A DNA stretch of 64,000 bases from contig CANQMR010000006.1 of the NCBI GenBank assembly GCA_947625015.1, forward strand, positions 1-64,000. The letters run 5' to 3'. The notes under the pieces are model-generated. The model did no database searches. It was not told the DNA's origin and was given only the letters and a program-made list of their open reading frames with translations. Position 1 is the stretch's first letter. Every line of letters starts with the position of its first letter. The DNA comes from an uncultured Lachnospiraceae bacterium. GTDB lineage: Bacteria > Bacillota > Clostridia > Lachnospirales > Lachnospiraceae. A program made the position numbers and the translations under genes. Positions 27,492-35,675 of this stretch are shown piece by piece.

Positions 27492-28874
27492 CTATTCCAC
27501 CTCCAAATAAAATATGTAACGGTCTTTCGTCGTCTGGACATATATCCATTCACCTTTTAACAAATATACCGTCTGATTCCTGTCCAGTACGCCCCGGCTG
27601 GTGTATGTCTTATTACCTGAATAATTTTGTATTGCAAACCTGTTATTTTGACTGTCGTACCATATTCTGCAATGCAGACCGCTTACCTGCTTATCCCCGT
27701 TAATCTGAACGCAGCCCGGCTTTATTCCAACCTTTCTGCCAATGCTTAACGTGCCGTCCTGGGCAAAATAATATCTCTGTCTTTGAGAACCAATCTGCAT
27801 AAGCGCGCAGGGCCTTTGTCCTCCTCCATTTTGCGTATTGCCTGAGACTTCCCCGCCAACCGGCCATTGCCGTATTTTAGGAGACAACTGCTGTGTAGCT
27901 TTTATCAATCCCATCTCCACCATGAAATCCCTGATGTTCTGCGGGCGGTTGCTCCATTGTTCCTCCAATGCGTGTTCTACCGCATCGCTGATCTGGCCCG
28001 GTATATTGGAAACCATATTTTTAAGGGGGATTACCGGCACGCCTGCAATACGCTCCGGCGCCTCCGGCGGCCTTTTCCCTGTTGTAAGATAGTAATACGT
28101 CGCGGCTAACGCATATACATCCGTCCATGGCCCCTGATTGCCCGAACGGGAATACTGTTCAAGCGGAGCAAATCCCGGTTTAACCATAACCGATTTGCTT
28201 TTCGGCGAATTTAATGCATACATTCTCGCAGAGCCGAAATCTATCAAATATACCTTACCGCTTTTGTCAATCATGATATTGTCCGGGCTTACATCCCGGT
28301 GTAAAAGTCCCTGCTGATGAACCCTGTGCAGCGCCGCGCCCGTAGATAAAATAATCTGGTTTGCGCGCTCATAGGATATACATCTTTGCCTGTTTACCCG
28401 GAAATATCTGTTCAGCGTATAACCGTCCAAAAAATCCATGACCATGTAAGCTCCGCCGTTCTCCTCAAAAAACGCCCTTACATTCACAATATTATCTATA
28501 TCCTTAAGCTGGTTTAACACCCTGGCTTCCTCAATGAATTTTTCGCGTCCATGCCGGTAAAACTGCTCCTGCGACTGGCTGATGGGAATAATCCGGTTAT
28601 TCTCTTTCTGCCGGATAACCCATTCCGCGGGAAAATATTCCTTGATCGCGATTCGTTCCTTCAACGCCGTATCATATGCGATATAAGTAATGCCAAAACC
28701 GCCTATGCCCAGCACCCGTCCCACAAGATAACGCTGATGAAGAAGCTGCTCCTCCGGCAGCGCTTTCTTATCTCTGGCGACTGTATTCTGAAAACCGCAG
28801 GCAGTGCATACATTCTGCTGATAATGATTTGTTGAAAAACAATTTGGACAAAACTTCACTTTTATCCCTCGCAT
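27492..28874 (-). CDS. zinc-ribbon Ser/Thr protein kinase with C-terminal FHA domain
   Basis: CPNCFSTNHYQQNVCTACG; GIGGFGITYIAYD..IAIKEYFP; HRDVSPDNIMI; LIDFGSARMY; LSIGRKVGIKPGCVQINGDKQVSGLHCRIWYD. Confidence 0.93.
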   Translation of the reverse strand: MRGIKVKFCPNCFSTNHYQQNVCTACGFQNTVARDKKALPEEQLLHQRYLVGRVLGIGGFGITYIAYDTALKERIAIKEYFPAEWVIRQKENNRIIPISQSQEQFYRHGREKFIEEARVLNQLKDIDNIVNVRAFFEENGGAYMVMDFLDGYTLNRYFRVNRQRCISYERANQIILSTGAALHRVHQQGLLHRDVSPDNIMIDKSGKVYLIDFGSARMYALNSPKSKSVMVKPGFAPLEQYSRSGNQGPWTDVYALAATYYYLTTGKRPPEAPERIAGVPVIPLKNMVSNIPGQISDAVEHALEEQWSNRPQNIRDFMVEMGLIKATQQLSPKIRQWPVGGEVSGNTQNGGGQRPCALMQIGSQRQRYYFAQDGTLSIGRKVGIKPGCVQINGDKQVSGLHCRIWYDSQNNRFAIQNYSGNKTYTSRGVLDRNQTVYLLKGEWIYVQTTKDRYIFYLEVE

Positions 28875-30742
28875 TAATCTGTATACTCTTCATCCGTCTC
28901 CTCAATCGGAATCTCATTCTTTGCCACATGGAAAACAAATTTTTCCCTTCCGGCAGTTATCACATCCCCATCGAGAAGCAGCCTTCTGTTTGTCATTTTT
29001 ACACCGTTGACAAAGGTTCCATTGGTTGACTCTAAATCATCTATATAACAGCCCAGCTTTGTCACCTCGATAACAAAATGCTGTTTGGACAACCTGTCGT
29101 CGTCAAAGAAAATATTACAGATATCCGAGCGGCCTACAAAAAGGCTTCCCTCTACATTCCATTCCACATCCTTGATTGCGCCCGACCGGTCTGTAATCGT
29201 CAGACGGATCATTTTGGAATCCGCATGATTCAATTCCCCTATGTCGATCTCTTTTTCGATAATCTTCACTGATTTTTTCTTTGCAATGATGATTACAATC
29301 ACGCCAATCACAATAATCAGCGCAATCAGCGCAATCCACCAGTATTTCTGTAAAAGCTCTTTTCTCGCTTCCTCTTTTTCGTCTAATCCGTCTTCCACAG
29401 AAAAGACGGCTTTTACGTTTGTCATCACGTTCTGGTCCTGGGATTCATCCCTGATGCCGGACACGATAAGGGTATAATCGCCGTTAAAAAATTCCTTTTC
29501 CTTTACGGTCAGTTTTATCTGTACATTTCCGCCGTTCTGGTTTGCATTGACCTGATCGATCGTCCATACCTTGCCCGCCCCGTCTTTCGCATCTTTTTGT
29601 ATATTGTAATGCGTCTGGTCTGATGCGTCTGCAAGATTAACCCCATTGGCGTCTTCTATGGAAAAGGTAATGGAATTTTTCCCTTCTTTCTTAACGCTTC
29701 CGACAATGACGGGCGCATCCGCTTCCTGCGTATAATCAGAATAATCTGCCATAATCGGATCAATCGCCTGATTATTGACAGCTATATTTAATATATTTTT
29801 TCCCGCAACCGCCTTGTTTGTATTTGCGATAAGATTTACCACATAAGTCTGCTGCCGGAAAATTTCATCCATTTTCTTGAATGCTTTTTTCACTGCGCCG
29901 GCGTCTTCGTCCGCGCTGCAATTATAATAATAGCCATGTCCATTGTCGGAATTTAATATCTTATTTTTGGTAAATTTAATCTTTTTTGCATTGGGGTTTG
30001 CGATTGTATTATTCAGTAAAATTCCGTATATGGGAATGGAGGAATTTTGTACATTTTCCAATGTCGCATCCTTGTCGTTATCCATTCCGTTAACGTCATC
30101 CGAATCATCCTCGCCGTCCGTAATCAATAAAATAACTGTACGCAGAGCGTTAATCGACGTCTGGGCGGCCTGTTCTTCTAAGACCTGATTGATAGAACGA
30201 TAAAGTATGGTCTTTCCTTCCCGGTCTTCGATATAGGGAATCGCCCCGATTTTATCAAGATCAGCCTGCAACTGGTCCGCGGCAACGGCGCTTGCCGTAC
30301 CCTCTAAAACGTCGGTCTTGTCGCTGTTGATGTCTGTAGTCCCCACTGTGTAAATCTGCAATTCATCATTGTTTTTTAGATTTTTCCGCAGTTTTTTTAA
30401 CTGTTTTTTCGCCTCTTTAAACTGCTCCTTGTTAATGGAGCCTGAATTGTCAAAAAGTACAATTATCCGTATGCCCTCGCCCGTTTCGTCAAAAGTCCTG
30501 ATCTCGCCGTTTTGTGACAATGCAATATCTGTAATGCTTCCTGAAACCGGAACCTGCGCGGACATCTCTGTTCCCGTCATGTATAGTTTAACGTCGGGCG
30601 CCTTTCCCTTGGCCTGCTCCACCAAGAACGCCTTATTCACCGTTGCCGCCTGTGCGATAACGGCAAATGAACCGGATAACAATACGGTCAACATTAAGAT
30701 AAACGGCACTATTCGCTTTCCCATACTCTTTCCTCCTTGCAA
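28874..30742 (-). CDS. VWA-domain protein with TM helix and cytoplasmic FHA domain
   Basis: Signal peptide; IIVLFDNSGSINKEQFKEAK (MIDAS-like DxSxS), LLITDGEDDSDD; TM WWIALIALIIVIGVIVIIIA; LFVGRSDICNIFFDDDRLSKQHFVIEV..STNGTFVNG. Confidence 0.92.
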   Translation of the reverse strand: MQGGKSMGKRIVPFILMLTVLLSGSFAVIAQAATVNKAFLVEQAKGKAPDVKLYMTGTEMSAQVPVSGSITDIALSQNGEIRTFDETGEGIRIIVLFDNSGSINKEQFKEAKKQLKKLRKNLKNNDELQIYTVGTTDINSDKTDVLEGTASAVAADQLQADLDKIGAIPYIEDREGKTILYRSINQVLEEQAAQTSINALRTVILLITDGEDDSDDVNGMDNDKDATLENVQNSSIPIYGILLNNTIANPNAKKIKFTKNKILNSDNGHGYYYNCSADEDAGAVKKAFKKMDEIFRQQTYVVNLIANTNKAVAGKNILNIAVNNQAIDPIMADYSDYTQEADAPVIVGSVKKEGKNSITFSIEDANGVNLADASDQTHYNIQKDAKDGAGKVWTIDQVNANQNGGNVQIKLTVKEKEFFNGDYTLIVSGIRDESQDQNVMTNVKAVFSVEDGLDEKEEARKELLQKYWWIALIALIIVIGVIVIIIAKKKSVKIIEKEIDIGELNHADSKMIRLTITDRSGAIKDVEWNVEGSLFVGRSDICNIFFDDDRLSKQHFVIEVTKLGCYIDDLESTNGTFVNGVKMTNRRLLLDGDVITAGREKFVFHVAKNEIPIEETDEEYTD

Positions 30743-31338
30743 AATGGTACAAACAACAGCGTTGTCTCTCCAATCGTAATCTTGTCCCCGTCTTTCAGCA
30801 GAACAGGAGAATCCACCATCTGATCATTCATATACGTTAAATTGCCGTTTTCCGGCGACAGATAAAATGCATTTCCCTTTGGATCATATTGAATGGAGCA
30901 GTGCTTGTCTCTGGCAATCTTCTTATCATCAATCAGCACCACATCCATGGATGTACTTCGTCCGACAAAATTCTTTTCGCTGTGTAAGCGGTAATCCTTT
31001 CCCCGTTCTGTTCCGGTCAGGCAGACCACCCAGCCTACAACCGGCGGCGTATTCATCATGTCAAAAAAGCCAAAGGATATTGTCTTGTCGTCGTCTTCCG
31101 ATAAGCCATCCCCCTCGCCGGGTTTTATATCGTTGGGCAAATTGCGGATAGAATCGCCGATAATGGCGCCTAACTCTTCCCCTAATGACATATCGACTTC
31201 CGCAATGGATATTGTCCGGTCATCCTCTTCTATATCATCCAGACGAATACCTAATTTTTCACTGTCCCGTTTACAATGCGGGCAGGAACGATTGACCGTC
31301 GTATCGTACCAATGCCCGTTCTCACATTTAATTATCAT
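30709..31338 (-). CDS. zinc-ribbon protein with FHA domain
   Basis: IKCENGHWYDTTVNRSCPHC; NFVGRSTSMDVVLIDDKKIARDKHCSIQYDP. Confidence 0.88.
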   Translation of the reverse strand: MIIKCENGHWYDTTVNRSCPHCKRDSEKLGIRLDDIEEDDRTISIAEVDMSLGEELGAIIGDSIRNLPNDIKPGEGDGLSEDDDKTISFGFFDMMNTPPVVGWVVCLTGTERGKDYRLHSEKNFVGRSTSMDVVLIDDKKIARDKHCSIQYDPKGNAFYLSPENGNLTYMNDQMVDSPVLLKDGDKITIGETTLLFVPFCKEERVWESE

Positions 31339-31351
31339 CTCTTTATCTTCC

Positions 31352-32077
31352 TTATCTTACAAATATCGCAATCGCAGAATAATTATCCATATTGGTTCCC
31401 TTTCCGTTTTCCAGGATAATCTCCTCCATCTTAGAAAGCCAGTCCGCAGGGTTTCTCGCCTCTTTTAACGTTTTACACATCATCTTTTCCTCTATCAGTT
31501 CCCAGAATCCATCACTGCATAGCAGGAAACTGCTGTGTCTTGTAATCAGAAAATTATCCACCACCTGATATTTTGCGCCGTTCCATTCACTGCCCATAAC
31601 CCAGAGCAACCTTCCGCGGTCTTCATGGTGCCGGATGTCTTTTTCCTGAATCTCTCCCCGGTTGACTAACATCTGGGGAACACTGTGATCCTGACTTCTC
31701 ATTTTATAATTATCATTTTCAAAATAATAAATTCTGGAATCGCCCACATGCCCGTATTGGGCAACCCGCCCCGTAAGGGTAAGACAGGTTAATGTGGTCT
31801 TCATAGAATCCCCAGCATTTTCATCTCTCTGTTTTTTTAATAACGCCTTTTGCGCGCTCATTATGCTGTCTTCAATGGAAGCGCCCTGATCCAGGCTGTT
31901 TATCATCTGGCTGACAACAAAACGGGACGCAACATCTCCCTTGCCATGCCCGCCAAGCCCGTCGCACAGGACAAACGCCATACGCCTTGAATTTTTTAAG
32001 ATATCCAGATAATCCTCATTGACTTTTCGCCCGCCTTTTTTCGTCAGGCTGCTGTACGTTATATCAAAACTTTCCAC
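31352..32077 (-). CDS. PP2C-family Ser/Thr protein phosphatase
   Basis: GGRKVNEDYLDI; FVLCDGLGGHGKGDVAS; YGHVGDSRIYYFEND; LLCSDGFWELI; MDNYSAIAIFV. Confidence 0.92.
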   Translation of the reverse strand: MESFDITYSSLTKKGGRKVNEDYLDILKNSRRMAFVLCDGLGGHGKGDVASRFVVSQMINSLDQGASIEDSIMSAQKALLKKQRDENAGDSMKTTLTCLTLTGRVAQYGHVGDSRIYYFENDNYKMRSQDHSVPQMLVNRGEIQEKDIRHHEDRGRLLWVMGSEWNGAKYQVVDNFLITRHSSFLLCSDGFWELIEEKMMCKTLKEARNPADWLSKMEEIILENGKGTNMDNYSAIAIFVR

Positions 32078-32112
32078 TCTATTCTCCTGCCTTTTTCCTG
32101 CGCATTTGGGGT

Positions 32113-33162
32113 TTACCCTAACCGGATGCGATTGATTTTATCGCCTATCCACAATTCACTCCCCGGCTCTAACTGGATTTCAATTCCCGGTTCAAGCCGT
32201 TCCCCATTATTAAAAAACACGCCGTTTTTTGAAAGATCACAAACTGAATAATTATTTAAAATGCCGTCATACTGAATTGTACAATGCACTCTGCTGACAG
32301 TCTCCACTTCAATTACAATCTCGGCCTTGTTCACATCTCTGCCCAGCGTAATCTTCTGGCCGCTCTTCAGCCTCACAATCGTACCGGCAAGTTTCCCCCC
32401 TGTAAATATAACTGCTCCCTTCTCTTCACTATTCATTGCCAACGACCTTGTCACCGTCATGCTTCTGGTGTTGTCCGTCTCCGCCCTTGACATCGATTCA
32501 TAATATCTCCTGCTCATTGGAATGGATATACCGTCTATGATTATCTCTGTCCTGCGGATAGAATCTACCCAGGTCTGATTGACAATGTAGCTTTGGTGGC
32601 ACCTAAGGAACTGTTCCCCTGGCAATGCTTCTTCCAGTTCGCTCATTTTTCCATAGAAAACCAGATTGCCATCCAATGTGTGCGCGATAATCTTTCTTTT
32701 CTGGCTTTCAAAAAATAAGACACGATTCAGAAAAATCTTCTCATCACGCCCATTCACTGAAACTGCTATGCAATACGAACTGTTTTGTTTCTCTTCAATA
32801 TATCTGACTAATATATTGGCCAGCTGTGAACTGGCGACAGGTTTTATGCAGTAGGCAAAAGCCTTATATTGATAACCTTCAAATACATATTTGGGCGATA
32901 CCGTTACAAAAATAATATCCACATCGACTTTATTTTTTCTAATATATTCCGCCGTATCTATCCCGTTCCGGATTGGCATATGTACATCCAGCAAAAGAAG
33001 TTCAGCGCGAAACTCTCCCCGTTCCAGCGCATCAATCACTTCCTGTCCATCTTTATAATAATAAAAATTCAACTCCGTATATTTGAACAATATCTTGCTG
33101 GCCAGCTCATAAATCTCCTGTCTGACAGCAGTATCATCGTCGCAAATTCCAATTTGCAGCAT
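32113..33162 (-). CDS. response regulator: REC - LytTR DNA-binding - FHA fusion
   Basis: MLQIGICDDDTAVRQEI...LLLLDVHMPIRNGIDTAEYI; LytTR FLRCHQSYIVNQTWVDSI...ISIPMSRRYYESM; FHA ITLGRDVNKAEIVIEVETVSRVHCTIQYD..SKNGVFFNNG. Start refined to ATG 33162 behind a GAGGAG motif. Confidence 0.92.
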   Translation of the reverse strand: MLQIGICDDDTAVRQEIYELASKILFKYTELNFYYYKDGQEVIDALERGEFRAELLLLDVHMPIRNGIDTAEYIRKNKVDVDIIFVTVSPKYVFEGYQYKAFAYCIKPVASSQLANILVRYIEEKQNSSYCIAVSVNGRDEKIFLNRVLFFESQKRKIIAHTLDGNLVFYGKMSELEEALPGEQFLRCHQSYIVNQTWVDSIRRTEIIIDGISIPMSRRYYESMSRAETDNTRSMTVTRSLAMNSEEKGAVIFTGGKLAGTIVRLKSGQKITLGRDVNKAEIVIEVETVSRVHCTIQYDGILNNYSVCDLSKNGVFFNNGERLEPGIEIQLEPGSELWIGDKINRIRLG

Positions 33163-33294
33163 ACAATTCACAACTCCTCTGGTATTGCCATCTGCTTTCT
33201 GAATTTTCCAAATAAAACCTATTGCAGTATACAACATTTTTCGTCATCATGACATAATTGTGCCCCCAATGGATAATATATGGTATGAAAAGAC

Positions 33295-33861
33295 TTAATC
33301 ATCATTTTCCCAGTCGCTTTCCCAATCTTTTTTGGCCTGTTTTTGTATGTAATCCATTAAGCGGATTTTCACATCCGGATACCGATACTTGCTGACCGGC
33401 ACCTCAACCCCGTTATCCAGAATAATGCTGTTGTGCATCAGCTTTTTAAAATGTCTTAAATTGATAATATAGCTCCTGTGGACTTTCAAAAAATCATAGT
33501 CCAGCAATAATTGTTCAGCGTCCTTTAAGGCGTAGTTTACTGTGCACTCCTCCGCTTTTTTTCTTATGCATATTTTTTTCATGTTTGCTTCCACATAATA
33601 TATTTCATCAACTGATAATTTCTCTATACTTTTTCCGTCATTAAAACAGATGGATTTTGCAAAATACCGCTCATATAAATGAATATATTGTTTGACTGCT
33701 TTTTCGGACAGGATAACTAAATCACAGGATGATAAATTATCGCTTAACTCAGAAAGCGTCTCGCAACAATCAACCCGGATATTGGCAGCGCACTGCTCCA
33801 GATATTCACCGTACATCTTTCCCTTTGCAATTCCATATAGCATAATTTTCATTTTGACCAC
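33295..33861 (-). CDS. LytTR-family regulator with pseudo-receiver N-terminus
   Basis: N-terminal MKIMLYGIAKGK..CDLVILSEKAV; LytTR IYYVEANMKKICIRKK...FLKVHRSYIINLRHFKKL...VEVPVSKYRYPDV. Confidence 0.88.
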   Translation of the reverse strand: MVKMKIMLYGIAKGKMYGEYLEQCAANIRVDCCETLSELSDNLSSCDLVILSEKAVKQYIHLYERYFAKSICFNDGKSIEKLSVDEIYYVEANMKKICIRKKAEECTVNYALKDAEQLLLDYDFLKVHRSYIINLRHFKKLMHNSIILDNGVEVPVSKYRYPDVKIRLMDYIQKQAKKDWESDWENDD

Positions 33862-33966
33862 ATCCTATACTGAATAGTTTTCTCTATCCTAGCATTATGA
33901 TTCAAGGCAAAATGCAATTTGTAACTTTTGACAAAGATAATGTAAAAAATATCCCCGCCACATTCG

Positions 33967-34515
33967 TTATTGATATTGTTCTCTTTTTTTCATTAAAGTT
34001 AAATATTCTTCCCTTACCTCTTTTATCCGGTATTTGCTTACCGGAATACTTATTCCGGTATCCAATATAATCGTATCCCTCGTGATACTGCTTATATGGA
34101 TACTGTTCACAATGTAACTTCGGTGGGATTTGATGAACCCTTCCTTCCTCAACAGCCCTTCCATTTTTGATATGGGAATGGATAACAGAATGTCTTCATT
34201 TTTCTTCCACACATGGACCTTTTTTAACTCGGCCTCAACGTATAATATATCCTGTACCGGACAGGTTTCGATTTTTTTGCCGGAGACAAACGTGATATTT
34301 CTGGCAGATTCGTCAGATATAGATTGCGTGAACTCATCTAACAAAGAATTGGATAAAACAATAAGATCATATTGCTGCATATTATCTTTTACTTCTGCTT
34401 CACTGGTGTAACAATCAATTTTTACCGTTTTTCCACAAACGCTAAATTTATTTTCTAAACGCTCTTTATACTGCTTAAGCAGCTCCGTTTTCTTTCCATA
34501 CAATGCGATTTTCAT
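33967..34515 (-). CDS. LytTR-family regulator with pseudo-receiver N-terminus
   Basis: MKIALYGKKTELLKQY..YDLIVLSNSLL; LytTR ILYVEAELKKVHVWKK...FIKSHRSYIVNSIHISSI...ISIPVSKYRIKEV. Start refined to the internal Met. Confidence 0.88.
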   Translation of the reverse strand: MKIALYGKKTELLKQYKERLENKFSVCGKTVKIDCYTSEAEVKDNMQQYDLIVLSNSLLDEFTQSISDESARNITFVSGKKIETCPVQDILYVEAELKKVHVWKKNEDILLSIPISKMEGLLRKEGFIKSHRSYIVNSIHISSITRDTIILDTGISIPVSKYRIKEVREEYLTLMKKREQYQ

Positions 34516-34549
34516 CTTTCGTACACCTTCGTATATCCTGCAATAAAAA

Positions 34550-34600
34550 ATAGTTATAAAATGTAATTTCATTTCACAACTATTTTTAAGTACAACTATA
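34550..34600 (-). promoter_or_regulatory. candidate regulator-binding repeats upstream of the LytTR gene
   Basis: Minus strand: ATAGTTGT (34592-34599), ATAGTTGT (34576-34583, 16 bp start-to-start), plus an inverted ATAACTAT at ~34550-34557. Confidence 0.35.
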
Positions 34601-34675
34601 TTTTATTGTATTCGGATTTTCAACATTTTGGAATGAATGGACATATATATGCCCCAATAGATTGTTAATTGATAT

Positions 34676-35485
34676 TTATGCAAAATACTTCTCGATTACT
34701 TCTAACAGACCGTCCTCATCATTGGTCCGCTTAGTCACCACATCCGCCGCCTCTTTCACTGCTTCCTGTGCGTTGGCCATGGCAACCCCTACCCCTGCAT
34801 ACCGGATCATGGACATATCGTTAAAGCCGTCCCCGCAGGCTACCGTATCCGGCCGGTCTACGCCAATCCGTTGAAACAGCCGTTCCAGGGAAGCCGCCTT
34901 ATCCACGCCCGGCGGCATCGCCTCAATGAAGAACGGCTCTGAACGGTATATGCTGAGAACGCCTTCATACTGGCGGACAAGTTCCCTCTCTAACTCCGGC
35001 GCCTGCTCCTCTTTCGCCGTAAACAGGCATTTATTCACATCAAAATCCACATAGGACACAAAATCGTTTACCTGTCTTAACTCCATATAATTAAGCCCCG
35101 CCTCGAACTCCATGTATTTGTCAATGCGGGTGCCGGTTATCACCTTGTCGCCCTCATAAGTGACCAGCCCCATGTCGTGGGACCTGGCGTATTCATATAA
35201 AGGAGCGATACATTCCTTTGGAAAGCGCTGCTGAAATACAATTTCGCCGGTCTTTACATCGACAATCCTTGCCCCGTTAAAGCAGAGGACATATCCGCCG
35301 TACTGCATAAGCCTTAAGGCGTCCGCAATCCATTTTACCCCATGGGCGGGCCGTCCGGAGGCAATCACAATGATGTGTCCCCGCTCCTGCATAGCCAAAA
35401 GCGCCTGTAACGTCTTTGTGGTAAGCTCCTTTTTGCTGTTGGTCAGCGTGCCGTCTATATCTAAAATCAAAACTTTCTTTTTCAT
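34676..35485 (-). CDS. Cof-type HAD-superfamily phosphatase
   Basis: VLILDIDGTLTNSKKELT; VACGDGFNDMSMIRYAGVGVAMANA. Confidence 0.92.
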   Translation of the reverse strand: MKKKVLILDIDGTLTNSKKELTTKTLQALLAMQERGHIIVIASGRPAHGVKWIADALRLMQYGGYVLCFNGARIVDVKTGEIVFQQRFPKECIAPLYEYARSHDMGLVTYEGDKVITGTRIDKYMEFEAGLNYMELRQVNDFVSYVDFDVNKCLFTAKEEQAPELERELVRQYEGVLSIYRSEPFFIEAMPPGVDKAASLERLFQRIGVDRPDTVACGDGFNDMSMIRYAGVGVAMANAQEAVKEAADVVTKRTNDEDGLLEVIEKYFA

Positions 35486-35675
35486 GCGCTACTCCTTTTT
35501 TCTATCGTTAATGATTTCTTCTAATATATAATCATAACAAATTCCCTTTGAAATTTCCATCCTAAGTAATAAAATATCCCAAAAGGACTGAAAATAATAT
35601 CACCACTTGACTTCTTTCAAGATTTTGACTAAAATAAGATTAAATCGTATAATAGTCAAAAAGGAGGGTGAGGTT

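Noticed and set aside
26599-27549. 57-bp overlap between the PP2C and downstream-coordinate kinase ORFs
   Set aside because: Disappears when the PP2C start is placed at the better MFGRKKE Met (27489).
3352-30188. Numerous plus-strand ORFs of 60-240 aa antisense to the signalling genes
   Set aside because: They lie opposite well-supported coding regions, have no recognisable domains and read as shadow ORFs.
602-34515. Type VII or type VI secretion locus
   Set aside because: FHA, STPK, PP2C and VWA genes often accompany such loci, but no EssC/FtsK-like ATPase, WXG100, YukD, TssB/C, ClpV or VgrG sequence is present in this window.
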